NCBI RefSeq assembly: GCF_009467805.1
Contig: NZ_WIAY01000001.1
Coordinates: 62,001 to 126,000 of the forward strand
DNA: 64,000 nucleotides
Origin: Stenotrophomonas nematodicola
Lineage (GTDB): Bacteria > Pseudomonadota > Gammaproteobacteria > Xanthomonadales > Xanthomonadaceae
Direction: 5' to 3'
Shown: one piece after another, positions 29,522-38,240 of the stretch
Layout: each line of letters starts with the position of its first letter
How positions within the stretch are numbered: the stretch's first letter is position 1
Notes under the pieces: generated by a model
Seen by the model: only the letters and a program-made list of their open reading frames with translations
What the model was told of the DNA's origin: nothing
The model's database searches: none
Translations under genes and position numbers: made by a program

Positions 29522-30295
29522 ATGCGCTGGATTGTGTTGTTGGCCGCAATGGCCATGCCGGTCGTCTCGTGGTTTTCGCAGTCCGGCATGTTCGGTCCGA
29601 CCAATGGCGCCATCTCCGACCGCTATCCCACCCTGCTGGTGGCGGCCGGTTACGCCTTTGCGATCTGGGGCCTGATCTTCCTGTGGGATGTGGTGTTCGG
29701 GCTGTGGCAGCTGCGTCGGCGCAAGCCCGATCTCGATGGCGTGCGCGGCTGGGCGGCCGCCGGTTTCGCGCTGACCGCCGCGTGGATGCCGGTGTTCTCC
29801 AACCAGTGGTTCCTGCCGGCGCTGGCCATCATCTGGGCTGCCTTGATCTGCCTGCTGGTGGCTGCGTTCCGCGCGTCGCCGCTCAACGCCAGCGGCGCCC
29901 AGCGCGCCTGGGCCGCCTACCCCCTGGCGCTGCATGCGGGTTGGTTGAGCATGGCCGCCTTCCTCAACACCGCGCAGGTCATCGTGGCCTACCAGTGGTT
30001 GCCCACCCGGAACATGTTCGGCTGGAGCGTGGTGCTGCTGGTGATGGCCACGCTGCTGGCGTGGTGGGCCAACCATCGCCTGCGCGGTCATTTCGCCTAT
30101 CCGGCCGCCGTGGTCTGGGCGCTGGTGGGCGTACACATCAAGCAGTCCGGCTGGACCCTGCCGGGTGCGGACAGCATCGCCGTGCTTGCGTTGGCAGCCG
30201 GTGCGCTGCTGGTCCTGCAGACCCTGCTGCTGCGGTCACGCGCCTGGCGCCATCCGGTGCCGGCGGTCGTCGCAGCGCACCGTCACCGGCGCTGA
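29522..30295 (+). CDS. TspO/MBR-like multi-pass membrane protein
   Basis: A 257-residue protein with about seven hydrophobic segments and many tryptophans. The segment YAFAIWGLIFLWDVVFGLWQLRR and the repeated NxxWF, AxxWxxxL patterns resemble distant TspO/MBR relatives. Tetrapyrrole binding is the usual suggestion for TspO, but the match is loose, so function is open. The C-terminal end is basic and histidine-rich (AAHRHRR). It is followed by the small ORF and the oxidoreductase on the same strand. Confidence 0.6.
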   Translation: MRWIVLLAAMAMPVVSWFSQSGMFGPTNGAISDRYPTLLVAAGYAFAIWGLIFLWDVVFGLWQLRRRKPDLDGVRGWAAAGFALTAAWMPVFSNQWFLPALAIIWAALICLLVAAFRASPLNASGAQRAWAAYPLALHAGWLSMAAFLNTAQVIVAYQWLPTRNMFGWSVVLLVMATLLAWWANHRLRGHFAYPAAVVWALVGVHIKQSGWTLPGADSIAVLALAAGALLVLQTLLLRSRAWRHPVPAVVAAHRHRR

Positions 30296-30332
30296 GCGCA
30301 GCGCCGTCTTCCATCCTTTCAGGAGATCCCCC

Positions 30333-30404
30333 ATGACGATCCCGCTCCGTGTTGCACCGTTCCCCACCCCGCGCGACGCCGCCTGCCGCGTCGGGAGCCG
30401 CTGA
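30333..30404 (+). CDS. Small 23-residue leader ORF before the oxidoreductase gene
   Basis: ATG 30333 follows a strong ribosome binding site (AGGAG at 30321-30325, spacing 7). The ORF runs 23 codons and its stop overlaps the next start as TGATG, so ribosomes would be delivered straight to the oxidoreductase gene, which has no good binding site of its own. The peptide MTIPLRVAPFPTPRDAAC... shows no known motif. Confidence 0.55.
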   Translation: MTIPLRVAPFPTPRDAACRVGSR

Positions 30405-31381
30405 TGCGGGCGGCCCTGCATGACCGTTTCGGCGAGCCGGCCGATGTGCTGCGCTGCGACCAGGCCCGCCTGCCCGAGCCGGACACGGGCGAGGTACGCA
30501 TCCGCACCGTCCTGGCCCCCATCCACAACCACGACCTGTGGACCGTGCGCGGGCGCTACGGCTACAAGCCGCCGCTGCCCGCCATTGGCGGCAGCGAGGC
30601 AACCGGCGTCATTGATGCCCTCGGCGCCGGTGTGGAAGGACTGCAGGTTGGGCAGCGGGTCAGCGCGGCCTCGGTGCACGGCACCTGGGCCGAGGCCTTC
30701 ATCGCTCCGGCACGCATGGTCATTCCGATGCCCGACGCGATCGGGGACGAGGTGGCCGCGCAATTGATCGCCATGCCGCTGAGCGCGCTGATGCTGCTGG
30801 AGTTCCTGCAGGTGCGGCCGGGTCAATGGATCCTGCAGAACGCGGCCAACGGCGCGGTGGGCAAGGCGCTGGCGATGCTGGCCAAGGCGCGCGGGGTGCA
30901 CTGCGTGAACCTGGTGCGTCGCGATGACGGCGTGGCCGACATGGCGGCGCTGGGCATCGAGCACACCGTCTCCACCGCACGCTCGGACTGGATGGCCCAG
31001 CTGCAGACGCTGGTGGGCGAGCAGTCCATCGCCGCGGCGGTCGACTCGGTCGGCGGCCGGGCCAGCAGCGAGCTGATGACCCTGCTCGGCGACGGCGGCA
31101 CGCTGGTGTCGTTCGGGTCGATGAGCGGCGAGCCCATGCAGCTCAATTCGGGCGACGTGATCTTCAAGCAGGCCACGGTCAAGGGCTTCTGGGGCAGCAA
31201 AGTCAGCCAGGCGATGGCACCGGACGACAAACGGCGTCTGGTCGGCGAGCTGCTGCAGCTGGCGGCCAACGGCGGCCTGAGCCTGCCCGTTGAAGGGGTG
31301 TACGGTCTGGAGGACGTGGCCGCCGCGGCGCGTGCCAGCCTCGAAGCGGGTCGCAGCGGCAAGGTGCTGCTGCGGCCCTGA
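30404..31381 (+). CDS. Zinc-type alcohol dehydrogenase-like / quinone reductase (MDR superfamily)
   Basis: A 325-residue MDR protein. The N-terminal GroES-like domain includes PPLPAIGGSEATGVIDALG; the nucleotide-binding domain has NAANGAVGKALAMLAKARG. Catalytic-zinc cysteines are missing, so it is of the zinc-free quinone oxidoreductase/enoyl reductase kind and likely uses NADPH. Substrate unknown. Translation is probably coupled to the small ORF upstream. Confidence 0.88.
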   Translation: MRAALHDRFGEPADVLRCDQARLPEPDTGEVRIRTVLAPIHNHDLWTVRGRYGYKPPLPAIGGSEATGVIDALGAGVEGLQVGQRVSAASVHGTWAEAFIAPARMVIPMPDAIGDEVAAQLIAMPLSALMLLEFLQVRPGQWILQNAANGAVGKALAMLAKARGVHCVNLVRRDDGVADMAALGIEHTVSTARSDWMAQLQTLVGEQSIAAAVDSVGGRASSELMTLLGDGGTLVSFGSMSGEPMQLNSGDVIFKQATVKGFWGSKVSQAMAPDDKRRLVGELLQLAANGGLSLPVEGVYGLEDVAAAARASLEAGRSGKVLLRP

Positions 31382-31524
31382 GTCGGGCCGCGGACGGGGG
31401 TGAGGAAAGTGTTCGTGACCGCGCGCGCGTTGGGGTTCCGTGGCTGGCTCGCCCGCGCCTGTGCCGGCCGCTGCGGTGACGATGATAAAATCCGCGTTTT
31501 CCCGCCACCCGACGCGAGCACGCC

Positions 31525-32442
31525 ATGAACGACGCCACCTTCTACCCGATCGGCACCCCCGGCCAGCCGTGGGGGGCCGCGGAGAAGGCGCAGTGGCGTG
31601 CGCGCCAGGTGCCGCAGCGGCGCTATGCCGATGACGTGCTGCCGGCGGTGGAGGCCCTGCGCGATACGTTCGATGTCAGCCAGTACGGCACGCTCGAGTA
31701 CGCGCCGGACCAGTACCCGCTGTTCGCCGTGCGCAGCCGCGACTGGAACCCGTCGTTGCCCACCATGCTGGTCACCGGGGGCATTCATGGGTACGAAACC
31801 AGCGGCGTGCAGGGCGCGCTGCAGTTCCTGCAGACGCGTGCTGCCGGGTACGCAGGCCGTGCCAATCTGCTGGTGGTGCCGTGTGTGAGCCCGTGGGGCT
31901 ATGAGCGCATCCAGCGCTGGAACGCCGATGCGATCGATCCGAACCGCTCCTTCGTGCCCAACAGCCCGGCCGCCGAATCGGCGGCGTTGACCGCTCTGGT
32001 CGCGCCGCTGCGCGGCAGTATCGTGATGCACATCGATCTGCACGAGACCACCGACACCGATGAAACCGAGTTCCGCCCGGCGCTGGCCGCGCGCGACGGC
32101 AAACCGTTCGAGCCGGGCCTGATCCCGGACGGCTTCTATCTGGTCGATGACACCGAAAACCCGCAGCCGGCCTTCCAGACTGCGGTGAATGCAGCGGTGG
32201 AGCAGGTGACCCATATCGCACCGGCCGACGACAAGGGCGAGATCATCGGCTCGCCGGTGGTGGCGCCGGGGGTGATCGAGTACCCCCTGAAGAAGCTGGG
32301 CCTGTGCGCCAGCGTGAGCGGCGCCCGCTACACCACCACGACCGAGGTGTACCCGGACAGCCCGCGTGCCACCCCGCAGCAGTGCAACGATGCGCAGGTG
32401 GCGGCGATCTGCGCGGCGATCGACTACGCGCTGACGCACTGA
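31525..32442 (+). CDS. M14-family zinc metallocarboxypeptidase-like protein
   Basis: A 305-residue enzyme with no signal peptide. The zinc site is GGIHGYET (His88, Glu91) plus the later histidine in MHIDLHETTD (residues 169-173). DPNRSF (139-144) is the substrate-binding Asn-Arg motif of the M14 superfamily. It removes a C-terminal residue or an acyl group; the cytoplasmic form suggests peptide or N-acyl amino acid turnover. It has its own short promoter region containing GATAAAAT about 35 bases before the ATG. Confidence 0.87.
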   Translation: MNDATFYPIGTPGQPWGAAEKAQWRARQVPQRRYADDVLPAVEALRDTFDVSQYGTLEYAPDQYPLFAVRSRDWNPSLPTMLVTGGIHGYETSGVQGALQFLQTRAAGYAGRANLLVVPCVSPWGYERIQRWNADAIDPNRSFVPNSPAAESAALTALVAPLRGSIVMHIDLHETTDTDETEFRPALAARDGKPFEPGLIPDGFYLVDDTENPQPAFQTAVNAAVEQVTHIAPADDKGEIIGSPVVAPGVIEYPLKKLGLCASVSGARYTTTTEVYPDSPRATPQQCNDAQVAAICAAIDYALTH

Positions 32443-32492
32443 AGGCACCGCTGCGTCGCCGTGGGTGCGATCCAGCCGCCTTTGCGACCCGG

Positions 32493-33359
32493 TCACGCCT
32501 CGCGTGTGGCCCGGAACTGGTCCAGCAGCCACAGGGCTGCCGGCCCCAGCGGCGCATCCCTGGACCACACGGCATCGCAGGCGACCAGCCGCGGCCAGCC
32601 GGGCAGGGCGAGTTCGCGAAGCTGGCCGCGCCCGTAGCGGGCCACCAGCGCACGCGGCAGTTCGGCCCAGCCGAAGCCGTCTTCGGCCATCTCCAGCACC
32701 ATCAGATAGTCCGAGGCGGCCCATGTCCGGCCGCGTGGCTGGCCGTTGCGTCGTTCATTGCCGCTCAGGCAGATCTGCCGGTGGCCGGCCAGATCTGCCT
32801 CATCGATGGCAGGGCGCTGCGCCAGAGCATGGCCGTGGGCAACGAACACGGCCATCTCGGCGCGCAGCGGCACCGCCCGTACCGCCAGACCGGCGGGATA
32901 GGCGGCCTGCTGCGGCAGCAACCCCAGATGGGCGCGGCCGCGCTGCACCGCGTCCAGCACATCCTCGCCCTCGGCATCCAGCCACTCCAGCTCGATGTCC
33001 GGAAAGCGCTGCTCGAAGCGCCGCAACAGGTGATGGGCGGGGTCGATCTGGTAAATGTCGGAGAACACCAGGCTCAAGCGCGGCTCCACCACATCGGCGA
33101 GGCGGATGCTGAGCTGCTCCAGGCGGTCGGCCGCGGCCAGCACGTCCTGCACATGGCCGAGTACCTTGCAACCGTCGTTGGTCAGTACGGGGTAGCGGCC
33201 ACTGCGATCGAACAGGGTCAGCCCGAGGTCGGCTTCCAGCGTGGCGATCGCGGTGCTGATGGTGGACTGGGTCTTCTTCAGGCGGCGTGCTGCGGCGGAG
33301 AACGAGCCCAGCGCGGCGGCTTCGACGAACGCATGCAGGGATTCCGGGCTGTAGCGCAT
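32493..33359 (-). CDS. LysR-family transcriptional regulator
   Basis: A 288-residue regulator from ATG 33359 (MRYSPESLHAFVEAAALG), with AAAGGCG about 8 bases upstream. The helix-turn-helix is SFSAAARRLKKTQSTISTAI and the substrate-binding domain follows. An ATG at 33389 would add ten residues but its codon overlaps the dyad at 33378-33390, a likely operator. Divergent from the SMR efflux pair, which it may control. Confidence 0.9.
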   Translation of the reverse strand: MRYSPESLHAFVEAAALGSFSAAARRLKKTQSTISTAIATLEADLGLTLFDRSGRYPVLTNDGCKVLGHVQDVLAAADRLEQLSIRLADVVEPRLSLVFSDIYQIDPAHHLLRRFEQRFPDIELEWLDAEGEDVLDAVQRGRAHLGLLPQQAAYPAGLAVRAVPLRAEMAVFVAHGHALAQRPAIDEADLAGHRQICLSGNERRNGQPRGRTWAASDYLMVLEMAEDGFGWAELPRALVARYGRGQLRELALPGWPRLVACDAVWSRDAPLGPAALWLLDQFRATREA

Positions 33360-33377
33360 TGACGTATCGCCTTTTAC

Positions 33378-33390
33378 GATGGAATCCATC
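33378..33390. promoter_or_regulatory. Dyad between lysR and the SMR genes
   Basis: GATGGA-A-TCCATC is a perfect 6-1-6 dyad. A related half (GATGGAATTGA) follows at 33399-33409. The position in the divergent intergenic region suits a LysR operator. Confidence 0.5.
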
Positions 33391-33530
33391 TTTGATGTGA
33401 TGGAATTGACGATGATAATAGGCGCCTCACCCGGGCGCCATCGCCCGTTCCGCGCATCCGCCGTTCCGGCCGATGCCCCGGTACCCGCGCGTCAGCAGGG
33501 CGCGCGCCGGCTGACATCAAGGAGCTCTCC

Positions 33531-33902
33531 ATGCACACACAGGTGCATTCCCCGTCCCGTGCCCGTGGCGGCCTGACCGCCTGGTCCTGTCTGGTCGTGG
33601 CGATCATCGCCGAAGTGGTCGGCACCTCGTTCATGGCCCATGCCGCCCGTCATGGCGGCTACCTCGGCTATGCCGTGATGGCGGCCGCACTGGCCGTGTC
33701 GTACTACTTTCTGGCGCTGTCGGTGCGCGGCATCGCGGTCGGTGTGGCCTATGCGGTGTGGGAGGGCCTTGGCCTGACCCTGCTGACCCTGGTGGGCATC
33801 CTGGTGTTCAAGGACAGTCTGTCGCTGCAGCAGGCGCTCGGCCTGGCAATGGCGGCCGTCGGCATCGTCTGCGTCACGCTGGGCGAGGAGCACGGGCCGT
33901 GA
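33531..33902 (+). CDS. SMR-family efflux protein, first subunit of a pair
   Basis: A 123-residue protein with four membrane helices. The essential glutamate of helix 1 is in VAIIAEVVGTSFM, and helix 3-4 motifs (VAYAVWEGLGLTLLTLVGILVF) match the EmrE/MdtJ family. With the following gene it should form a heterodimeric pump like MdtIJ, for polyamines or cationic drugs. AAGGAG lies just upstream of the ATG. Confidence 0.92.
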   Translation: MHTQVHSPSRARGGLTAWSCLVVAIIAEVVGTSFMAHAARHGGYLGYAVMAAALAVSYYFLALSVRGIAVGVAYAVWEGLGLTLLTLVGILVFKDSLSLQQALGLAMAAVGIVCVTLGEEHGP

Positions 33903-34219
33903 ACCTCACCGCATTCCTGTTCGTGCTGTGCTCGGCACTGATCGATATCGCCGCCAACATGATGGTCGCCAAGTCCGATGGCTTCCGCAGGCCGGGATGG
34001 GGCATCGGCGCCATCGTGCTGGTCTGGGTCGCGTTTGCGCTGCTCGGCCAGGCGGTCAGAACGCTCGACCTGGCCACGGCCTATGCGATGTGGGGCGCCA
34101 TCGGCGTGATCGGCACCGCCGTGTGCGACCGGGTGCTGTTCGGCAATCGCCTGCGCCCGATCGGCTGGGTGGGCATCGCTCTGGTCACCGGTGCCGTCGT
34201 GGTGCTGACCAGCCACTGA
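33899..34219 (+). CDS. SMR-family efflux protein, second subunit
   Basis: A 106-residue four-helix SMR protein starting at GTG 33899, which overlaps the previous stop (GTGA) and has AGGAG upstream. Helix 1 carries aspartate in place of glutamate (CSALIDIAANMMVAKS), and the Trp-Gly pair in TAYAMWGAIGVIG is typical. The asymmetry between the two subunits is normal for paired SMR pumps such as MdtI/MdtJ. Confidence 0.9.
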   Translation: MNLTAFLFVLCSALIDIAANMMVAKSDGFRRPGWGIGAIVLVWVAFALLGQAVRTLDLATAYAMWGAIGVIGTAVCDRVLFGNRLRPIGWVGIALVTGAVVVLTSH

Positions 34220-34225
34220 TCGGGG

Positions 34226-35050
34226 TCAGCGGAACAGCTGGTTCAATACAGCGCCGGAGGCCGCATCGGCGAACCCGTCGAAGCGGCCTTCGTCCCTCAG
34301 CAGCTGCGAGGCCCGCATCATCCCGCCCCACGCGGTCCGTGCCATCGCACCCCCCACGCTGACCCGGCGTACGCCCATGTCGGCGATGTCCTGCAGGGTG
34401 TAGGGTACCGCGCTGCCCACCAGCAGGTTGACCGGTCGCGGTGCCACCGCGGCGACCACGGCCTGGATCTGCCCGGCGGTGGTGATGCCGGGGGCATACA
34501 GGCAGTCCGCACCGGCGGCCGCGTAGGCGCGCAGGCGGGTGATGGCATCGTCCAGGTCGGGGCGGCCTACGAAGAAGTTCTCCGCGCGGCCGACCAGAAT
34601 CACGTCTTCACCGGACGCGTCGATCGCATCGCGCGCTGCGCGTACCCGTGCCACCGCCTCATCCAGCGTGCGCAGCGGGTGTGCCGGGTCCGGTCCGGCA
34701 TCCTCGATGGAAATGCCGGCCACGCCGGTGGCGATGGCGCGCGCCACGTTGTGGCCCACCGCCTCGAGACTGCCGAAGCCGTCGCCGAAGTCCGCGTTCA
34801 CCGGCAGCGGCGTGGCCGCTGCCAGCGCGTGCAGGTGCTCCAACGTAGCCTCCAGTGACAGCTCGCCGTCGGCGTTGCCCTGGCTCCACGCGACCCCCGA
34901 ACTGGTGCTGGCCAGCGCCGGGAAGCCGAGGCTGTGCAGGTAGCGCGCGCTTCCCACGTCCCACGGGTTGGGCAGCACGAAGCAGCCGTGGTCGTGCAAC
35001 GTGCGGAAGGCCGCGCGGCGCGGGCGCGGATCGAAGGAAAGTGCCGTCAT
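34226..35050 (-). CDS. Isocitrate lyase/PEP mutase superfamily protein
   Basis: A 274-residue TIM-barrel enzyme. Features of the superfamily: FVLPNPWDVGSARYLHSLGF, PVNADFGDGFG (metal-binding Asp pair), GISIEDAG, and NFFVGRPDLDDAI. The KKCGH-like loop cysteine of true isocitrate lyases is missing (ILVGRAENFF instead). It may be an oxaloacetate decarboxylase-like or carboxyphosphonoenolpyruvate mutase-like enzyme. Start is ATG 35050; ATG 35059 is in frame and equally possible. Confidence 0.88.
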   Translation of the reverse strand: MTALSFDPRPRRAAFRTLHDHGCFVLPNPWDVGSARYLHSLGFPALASTSSGVAWSQGNADGELSLEATLEHLHALAAATPLPVNADFGDGFGSLEAVGHNVARAIATGVAGISIEDAGPDPAHPLRTLDEAVARVRAARDAIDASGEDVILVGRAENFFVGRPDLDDAITRLRAYAAAGADCLYAPGITTAGQIQAVVAAVAPRPVNLLVGSAVPYTLQDIADMGVRRVSVGGAMARTAWGGMMRASQLLRDEGRFDGFADAASGAVLNQLFR

Positions 35051-35185
35051 CGTGCGCATCCGGTAAGCAGGGGGCGATGGTAGCGCCAGCGCGGGCCGTT
35101 CAGAACGCGAGCGTGCCACCGTTGTTGTCGGAGGAGCGCGTGCAGCCGCCGCGGTCGAGCAGATTCTCGACGCCGATCCCCAGCA

Positions 35186-36112
35186 TCAGGTCGTGCCGTC
35201 CGGGCCCGACGTCGCAGCCAGCTCGGGCTGCAGCAGCGCTGCCATCCAGTCCATGAACGCCGCCGCCCGACGCGGCAGGTGGCGCCGCTGGGCGTAGAGC
35301 AGGCTCACCGGCATGGGTTCGGCCACGCACTGCGGAAGAATCTCCACCAGCGCGCCACTGGCCAGCGCCTGTCGGGCACCCAGACGGGGTACCTGGATGA
35401 TGCCGAGCCCGGCCAGCGCCGCGGCGGTATAGCTCTCGCCACTGTTGACCGTTACCGCGCCGTGCATCGGCAGGGTCCGGTAGCGCTGCCCGTCGTGGTA
35501 CTCGAAGCCGGGCGGGCGCTGGCCCAGCGTGCCCACATAGTGGACCAGCGCGTGAGCGGACAGATCGGCCAGCGCATGCGGCACGCCTCTCGCCGCGAGG
35601 TAGGCCGGGCTGGCGCAGTTGACGATGTGCATCCAGCCCAGCGGCCGTGCGACCAGGGTGTTGTCGTCGAGCGGTCCGACCCGGACCACGCAGTCGAAGC
35701 CTTCGCGGATCAGATCGACGCGGCGGTCGGTGCCGCTCAGTTCGATCTCGATCCCCGGGTGCCGGGCCAGGAAGTCAGGCAGGTGCGGGATCACCAGGTG
35801 CCGGGCCAGGCCGCTGGACATGTCCACCCGCAGCCGGCCCGTCAGTTGGCCGGTATCGCGGCGGAACATGCCCTGCAGCTCTTCGATGTCATCGAGCAGG
35901 TCGCGGGCGCGCTGCTGGAACCGGGCGCCGTCGGCGGTGAGTTGGACCCGGCGCGTGGTCCGGTGCAGCAACTGCACACCGACCTCGGCCTCCAGCCGCT
36001 GGACCGCCAGCGACACCGAGGCCTTGGGCAGGCCGAGCGTATCGGCGGCGCCGGTGAACGAGCCCAGTTCGGCGACACGCAGGAAGCTGCGGAGCTGGTC
36101 GAGGCGATCCAC
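35186..36112 (-). CDS. LysR-family transcriptional regulator
   Basis: About 308 residues from GTG 36112 (VDRLDQLRSFLRVAELGSF), which matches the usual LysR beginning. The helix-turn-helix is GAADTLGLPKASVSLAVQRLE and the ligand domain resembles the CrgA/DmlR group. An in-frame ATG at 36178 would add 22 residues but leaves only 33 bases to the divergent SDR gene. It probably regulates that gene. Confidence 0.88.
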   Translation of the reverse strand: MDRLDQLRSFLRVAELGSFTGAADTLGLPKASVSLAVQRLEAEVGVQLLHRTTRRVQLTADGARFQQRARDLLDDIEELQGMFRRDTGQLTGRLRVDMSSGLARHLVIPHLPDFLARHPGIEIELSGTDRRVDLIREGFDCVVRVGPLDDNTLVARPLGWMHIVNCASPAYLAARGVPHALADLSAHALVHYVGTLGQRPPGFEYHDGQRYRTLPMHGAVTVNSGESYTAAALAGLGIIQVPRLGARQALASGALVEILPQCVAEPMPVSLLYAQRRHLPRRAAAFMDWMAALLQPELAATSGPDGTT

Positions 36113-36211
36113 GGATTGTTCGCTCTGGTTGGACAGTAAAATCAGGATCGCGCGATTTATCCAGCCCGGCAACACCAATACGCTGCACCTCTACCCACGC
36201 AGGAGAGTGAG

Positions 36212-36973
36212 ATGAGCGTTCAGAACCGTATCGTGCTGGTGACTGGCGGGAGCCGTGGCCTCGGGCGCAATGCCGCATTGGCCCTGGCCGCCGACGGCGC
36301 CGATGTGATCCTGACCTACCGCAGCCAGGCCGATGCCGCCCACCGGGTGGTGGCGGATGTCCAGGCGCTGGGTCGCCGCGCGGCGGCCCTGCCGCTGGAC
36401 ATGGCCAGCAGCGCCAGCTTCGGCGACTTCGCCGGACGCGTGCGTGACACGCTGCAGGGCTGGGGCGCGTCCCACCTGCAGGGCCTGCTCAACAACGCAG
36501 GCGAAGGTCTCTACGCGCCCATCGCCGAGACCACGCCGGACCAGTTCGATCATCTGGTGGCCGTGCATCTGAAAGGGCCGTACTTCCTGACCCAGGCGTT
36601 GTTGCCGTTGATTGCCGATGGCGGTCGCATCCTCAATGTCTCCAGTGGCCTGGCCCGCTTCTCGCTGTCAGGCAGCTCAGCCTACGCCATGATGAAGGGC
36701 GGGGTGGAGGTGTTCACCCGTTACCTGGCCAAGGAGCTGGGCGAACGTGGCATCAGCGCCAATACGCTGGCACCGGGCGCGATCGAGACCGATTTCGGTG
36801 GCGGCCGCGTGCGTGACAACGCGCAGACCAATGCGATGGTCGCCTCGATCACCGCACTTGGCCGCGCCGGGCAGCCCGATGACATCGGGCCTGTCGCGGC
36901 AATGCTGTTGTCGCCCGGTACCGGCTGGATCAATGCACAGCGGGTGGAAGCGTCCGGCGGCATGTTCGTGTGA
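36212..36973 (+). CDS. Short-chain dehydrogenase/reductase
   Basis: A 253-residue classical SDR. The cofactor motif is VTGGSRGLGRNAALAL, followed by NNAGEGLY, the catalytic Ser (ILNVSSGLARF) and Tyr-x3-Lys (SAYAMMKGG). The ending FETDFGGG... VEASGGMF is normal. AGGAGAG precedes ATG 36212. Divergent from the LysR gene, a common pairing for SDRs responsive to quinones or carbonyls. Confidence 0.92.
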   Translation: MSVQNRIVLVTGGSRGLGRNAALALAADGADVILTYRSQADAAHRVVADVQALGRRAAALPLDMASSASFGDFAGRVRDTLQGWGASHLQGLLNNAGEGLYAPIAETTPDQFDHLVAVHLKGPYFLTQALLPLIADGGRILNVSSGLARFSLSGSSAYAMMKGGVEVFTRYLAKELGERGISANTLAPGAIETDFGGGRVRDNAQTNAMVASITALGRAGQPDDIGPVAAMLLSPGTGWINAQRVEASGGMFV

Positions 36974-37076
36974 GCGCGGCGGACGTGCGGCCGCCGGTCG
37001 CACGTCCGCAAACGGGTCGTATTCTCAGCAAGCCGCTATCATGGTGGGTTCCGATGACTGCGACGCCGAGTGTGAC

Positions 37077-37406
37077 GTGAACGCAAAACCTCCGATGCAC
37101 CCGATGGGCCGTGTGTTCGCCACCGTCGCCTTCATCGAAGCCCTGACCTGGGCCGGCCTGCTGATCGGCATGTACTTCAAGTACCAGGCGGCCGATCCGA
37201 GCCCGGTCGGCGTGCGCCTGTTCGGGCCGCTGCACGGGATCGCCTTCCTGGCGTATGTCGTGGTTACCGTGCTGGCTGCAGTGAAACTGCGCTGGCCGTG
37301 GTGGGCCGCGTTGGTGGCGTTGGCCGCCGCCATCCCGCCGCTGGTCACCCTGCCGCTGGAGGGGTGGTTCAAGCGCCGCGGCCTGCTGGCCGCCCGCGCC
37401 CGGTAA
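37077..37406 (+). CDS. DUF3817 family membrane protein
   Basis: About 109 residues with three membrane helices: VFATVAFIEALTWAGLLIGM, GPLHGIAFLAYVVVTVLAAV and WWAALVALAAAIPPLVTLPL. The His in GPLHG is typical of the family, whose function is unknown. The start is uncertain: GTG 37077 is given; ATG 37041 is in frame but falls in a stretch (TATCAT) that looks like a -10 box, and ATG 37095 is also possible. Confidence 0.78.
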   Translation: MNAKPPMHPMGRVFATVAFIEALTWAGLLIGMYFKYQAADPSPVGVRLFGPLHGIAFLAYVVVTVLAAVKLRWPWWAALVALAAAIPPLVTLPLEGWFKRRGLLAARAR

Positions 37407-37444
37407 CCAGGTCGGCGCGCCGGGGAAGCGGCTGGAAACCGGCG

Positions 37445-37780
37445 CTACATCCCGGTGCCGCCCGCCGCCACTGCAGCGCGGATCTGCTGCGGTGTCTGGA
37501 AGCCAGGCAGCCGGGACACTTCGTGCCCGTCACGCACCAGTTGCAGCGTCGGGGTCTGGCGCAGCCCAAGGCTGCGGAAGAATGCCTCGCCGAGCGTTTC
37601 CAGCTTCACGTTGAGCAGTACCACGCCCTCGGCCTGTGGGGTGGCGGCGAACGCGGCCAGCGACAGCGCCAGCATCCGGCAGCCGGGGCAGTTGTCCTTG
37701 TGGAAATCGACCAGCACGGTCGGGTGCGCGCGCAGCGCGGCGTGGTAATCATCCGGCGTGGTGGCGTGCAGGGTCAGCAT
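37445..37780 (-). CDS. Thioredoxin-like protein of the nrd operon
   Basis: A 111-residue thioredoxin fold with active site CPGC (VDFHKDNCPGCRML) instead of CGPC. The cis-proline is in GLRQTPTLQLV. Its start lies inside the end of the flavodoxin gene. The likely job is reducing the ribonucleotide reductase large subunit, as NrdH does in class Ib operons. Confidence 0.87.
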   Translation of the reverse strand: MLTLHATTPDDYHAALRAHPTVLVDFHKDNCPGCRMLALSLAAFAATPQAEGVVLLNVKLETLGEAFFRSLGLRQTPTLQLVRDGHEVSRLPGFQTPQQIRAAVAAGGTGM

Positions 37781-38231
37781 GGCGCAGGGCCTCGATGGCG
37801 GCCGATACGTGATCGGCCCAGTGGTGGATGGTGCGGGTGTCGGCATCGCCGTGCGGCATCTGCTCGATCTCCAGAACCGGGTGCGGGGAACCGAAGAACC
37901 GCGCCAGCCGATGCGCCGCACCGCAGTAATACTCCTGGCCCCATTGGGTCTCGCCGGTACCAAACACCGCCACGCGCGCTGCCGGCGGCATTCCGGGGCC
38001 GTCGCGCAGCGTGGCGACGAACTGCTTCATCTCGGCCGGCGTGCGGCCGGCATTGTCGGTCCAGCAGCCCAGCAGCAGCGCATCGCGCGGCTGTCCAATG
38101 TCCGCTGCGTGCGCACCGTCCACCTCCACGCACCGCACCACATGCCCGTGCATGCGCAGCCGTGCCGTCACGATGCGCGCGACCTCGCGGGTGTTGCCAC
38201 TCAGGGAGGCATAGGCGAGCAGTACATGCAT
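37749..38231 (-). CDS. Flavodoxin-like protein of the nrd operon
   Basis: A 160-residue flavodoxin fold. The FMN phosphate loop is SLSGNTREVARI; later loops are LLGCWTDNAGRTP and VFGTGETQWGQEYYCGAA. It starts 9 bases after nrdB. By position it recalls NrdI, the flavodoxin that activates dimanganese NrdF, but the sequence is closer to ordinary flavodoxins. It probably supplies electrons or an oxidant for cofactor assembly or maintenance in the adjacent NrdB. Confidence 0.85.
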   Translation of the reverse strand: MHVLLAYASLSGNTREVARIVTARLRMHGHVVRCVEVDGAHAADIGQPRDALLLGCWTDNAGRTPAEMKQFVATLRDGPGMPPAARVAVFGTGETQWGQEYYCGAAHRLARFFGSPHPVLEIEQMPHGDADTRTIHHWADHVSAAIEALRHADPARHHAG

Positions 38232-38240
38232 CGGCGTGGC

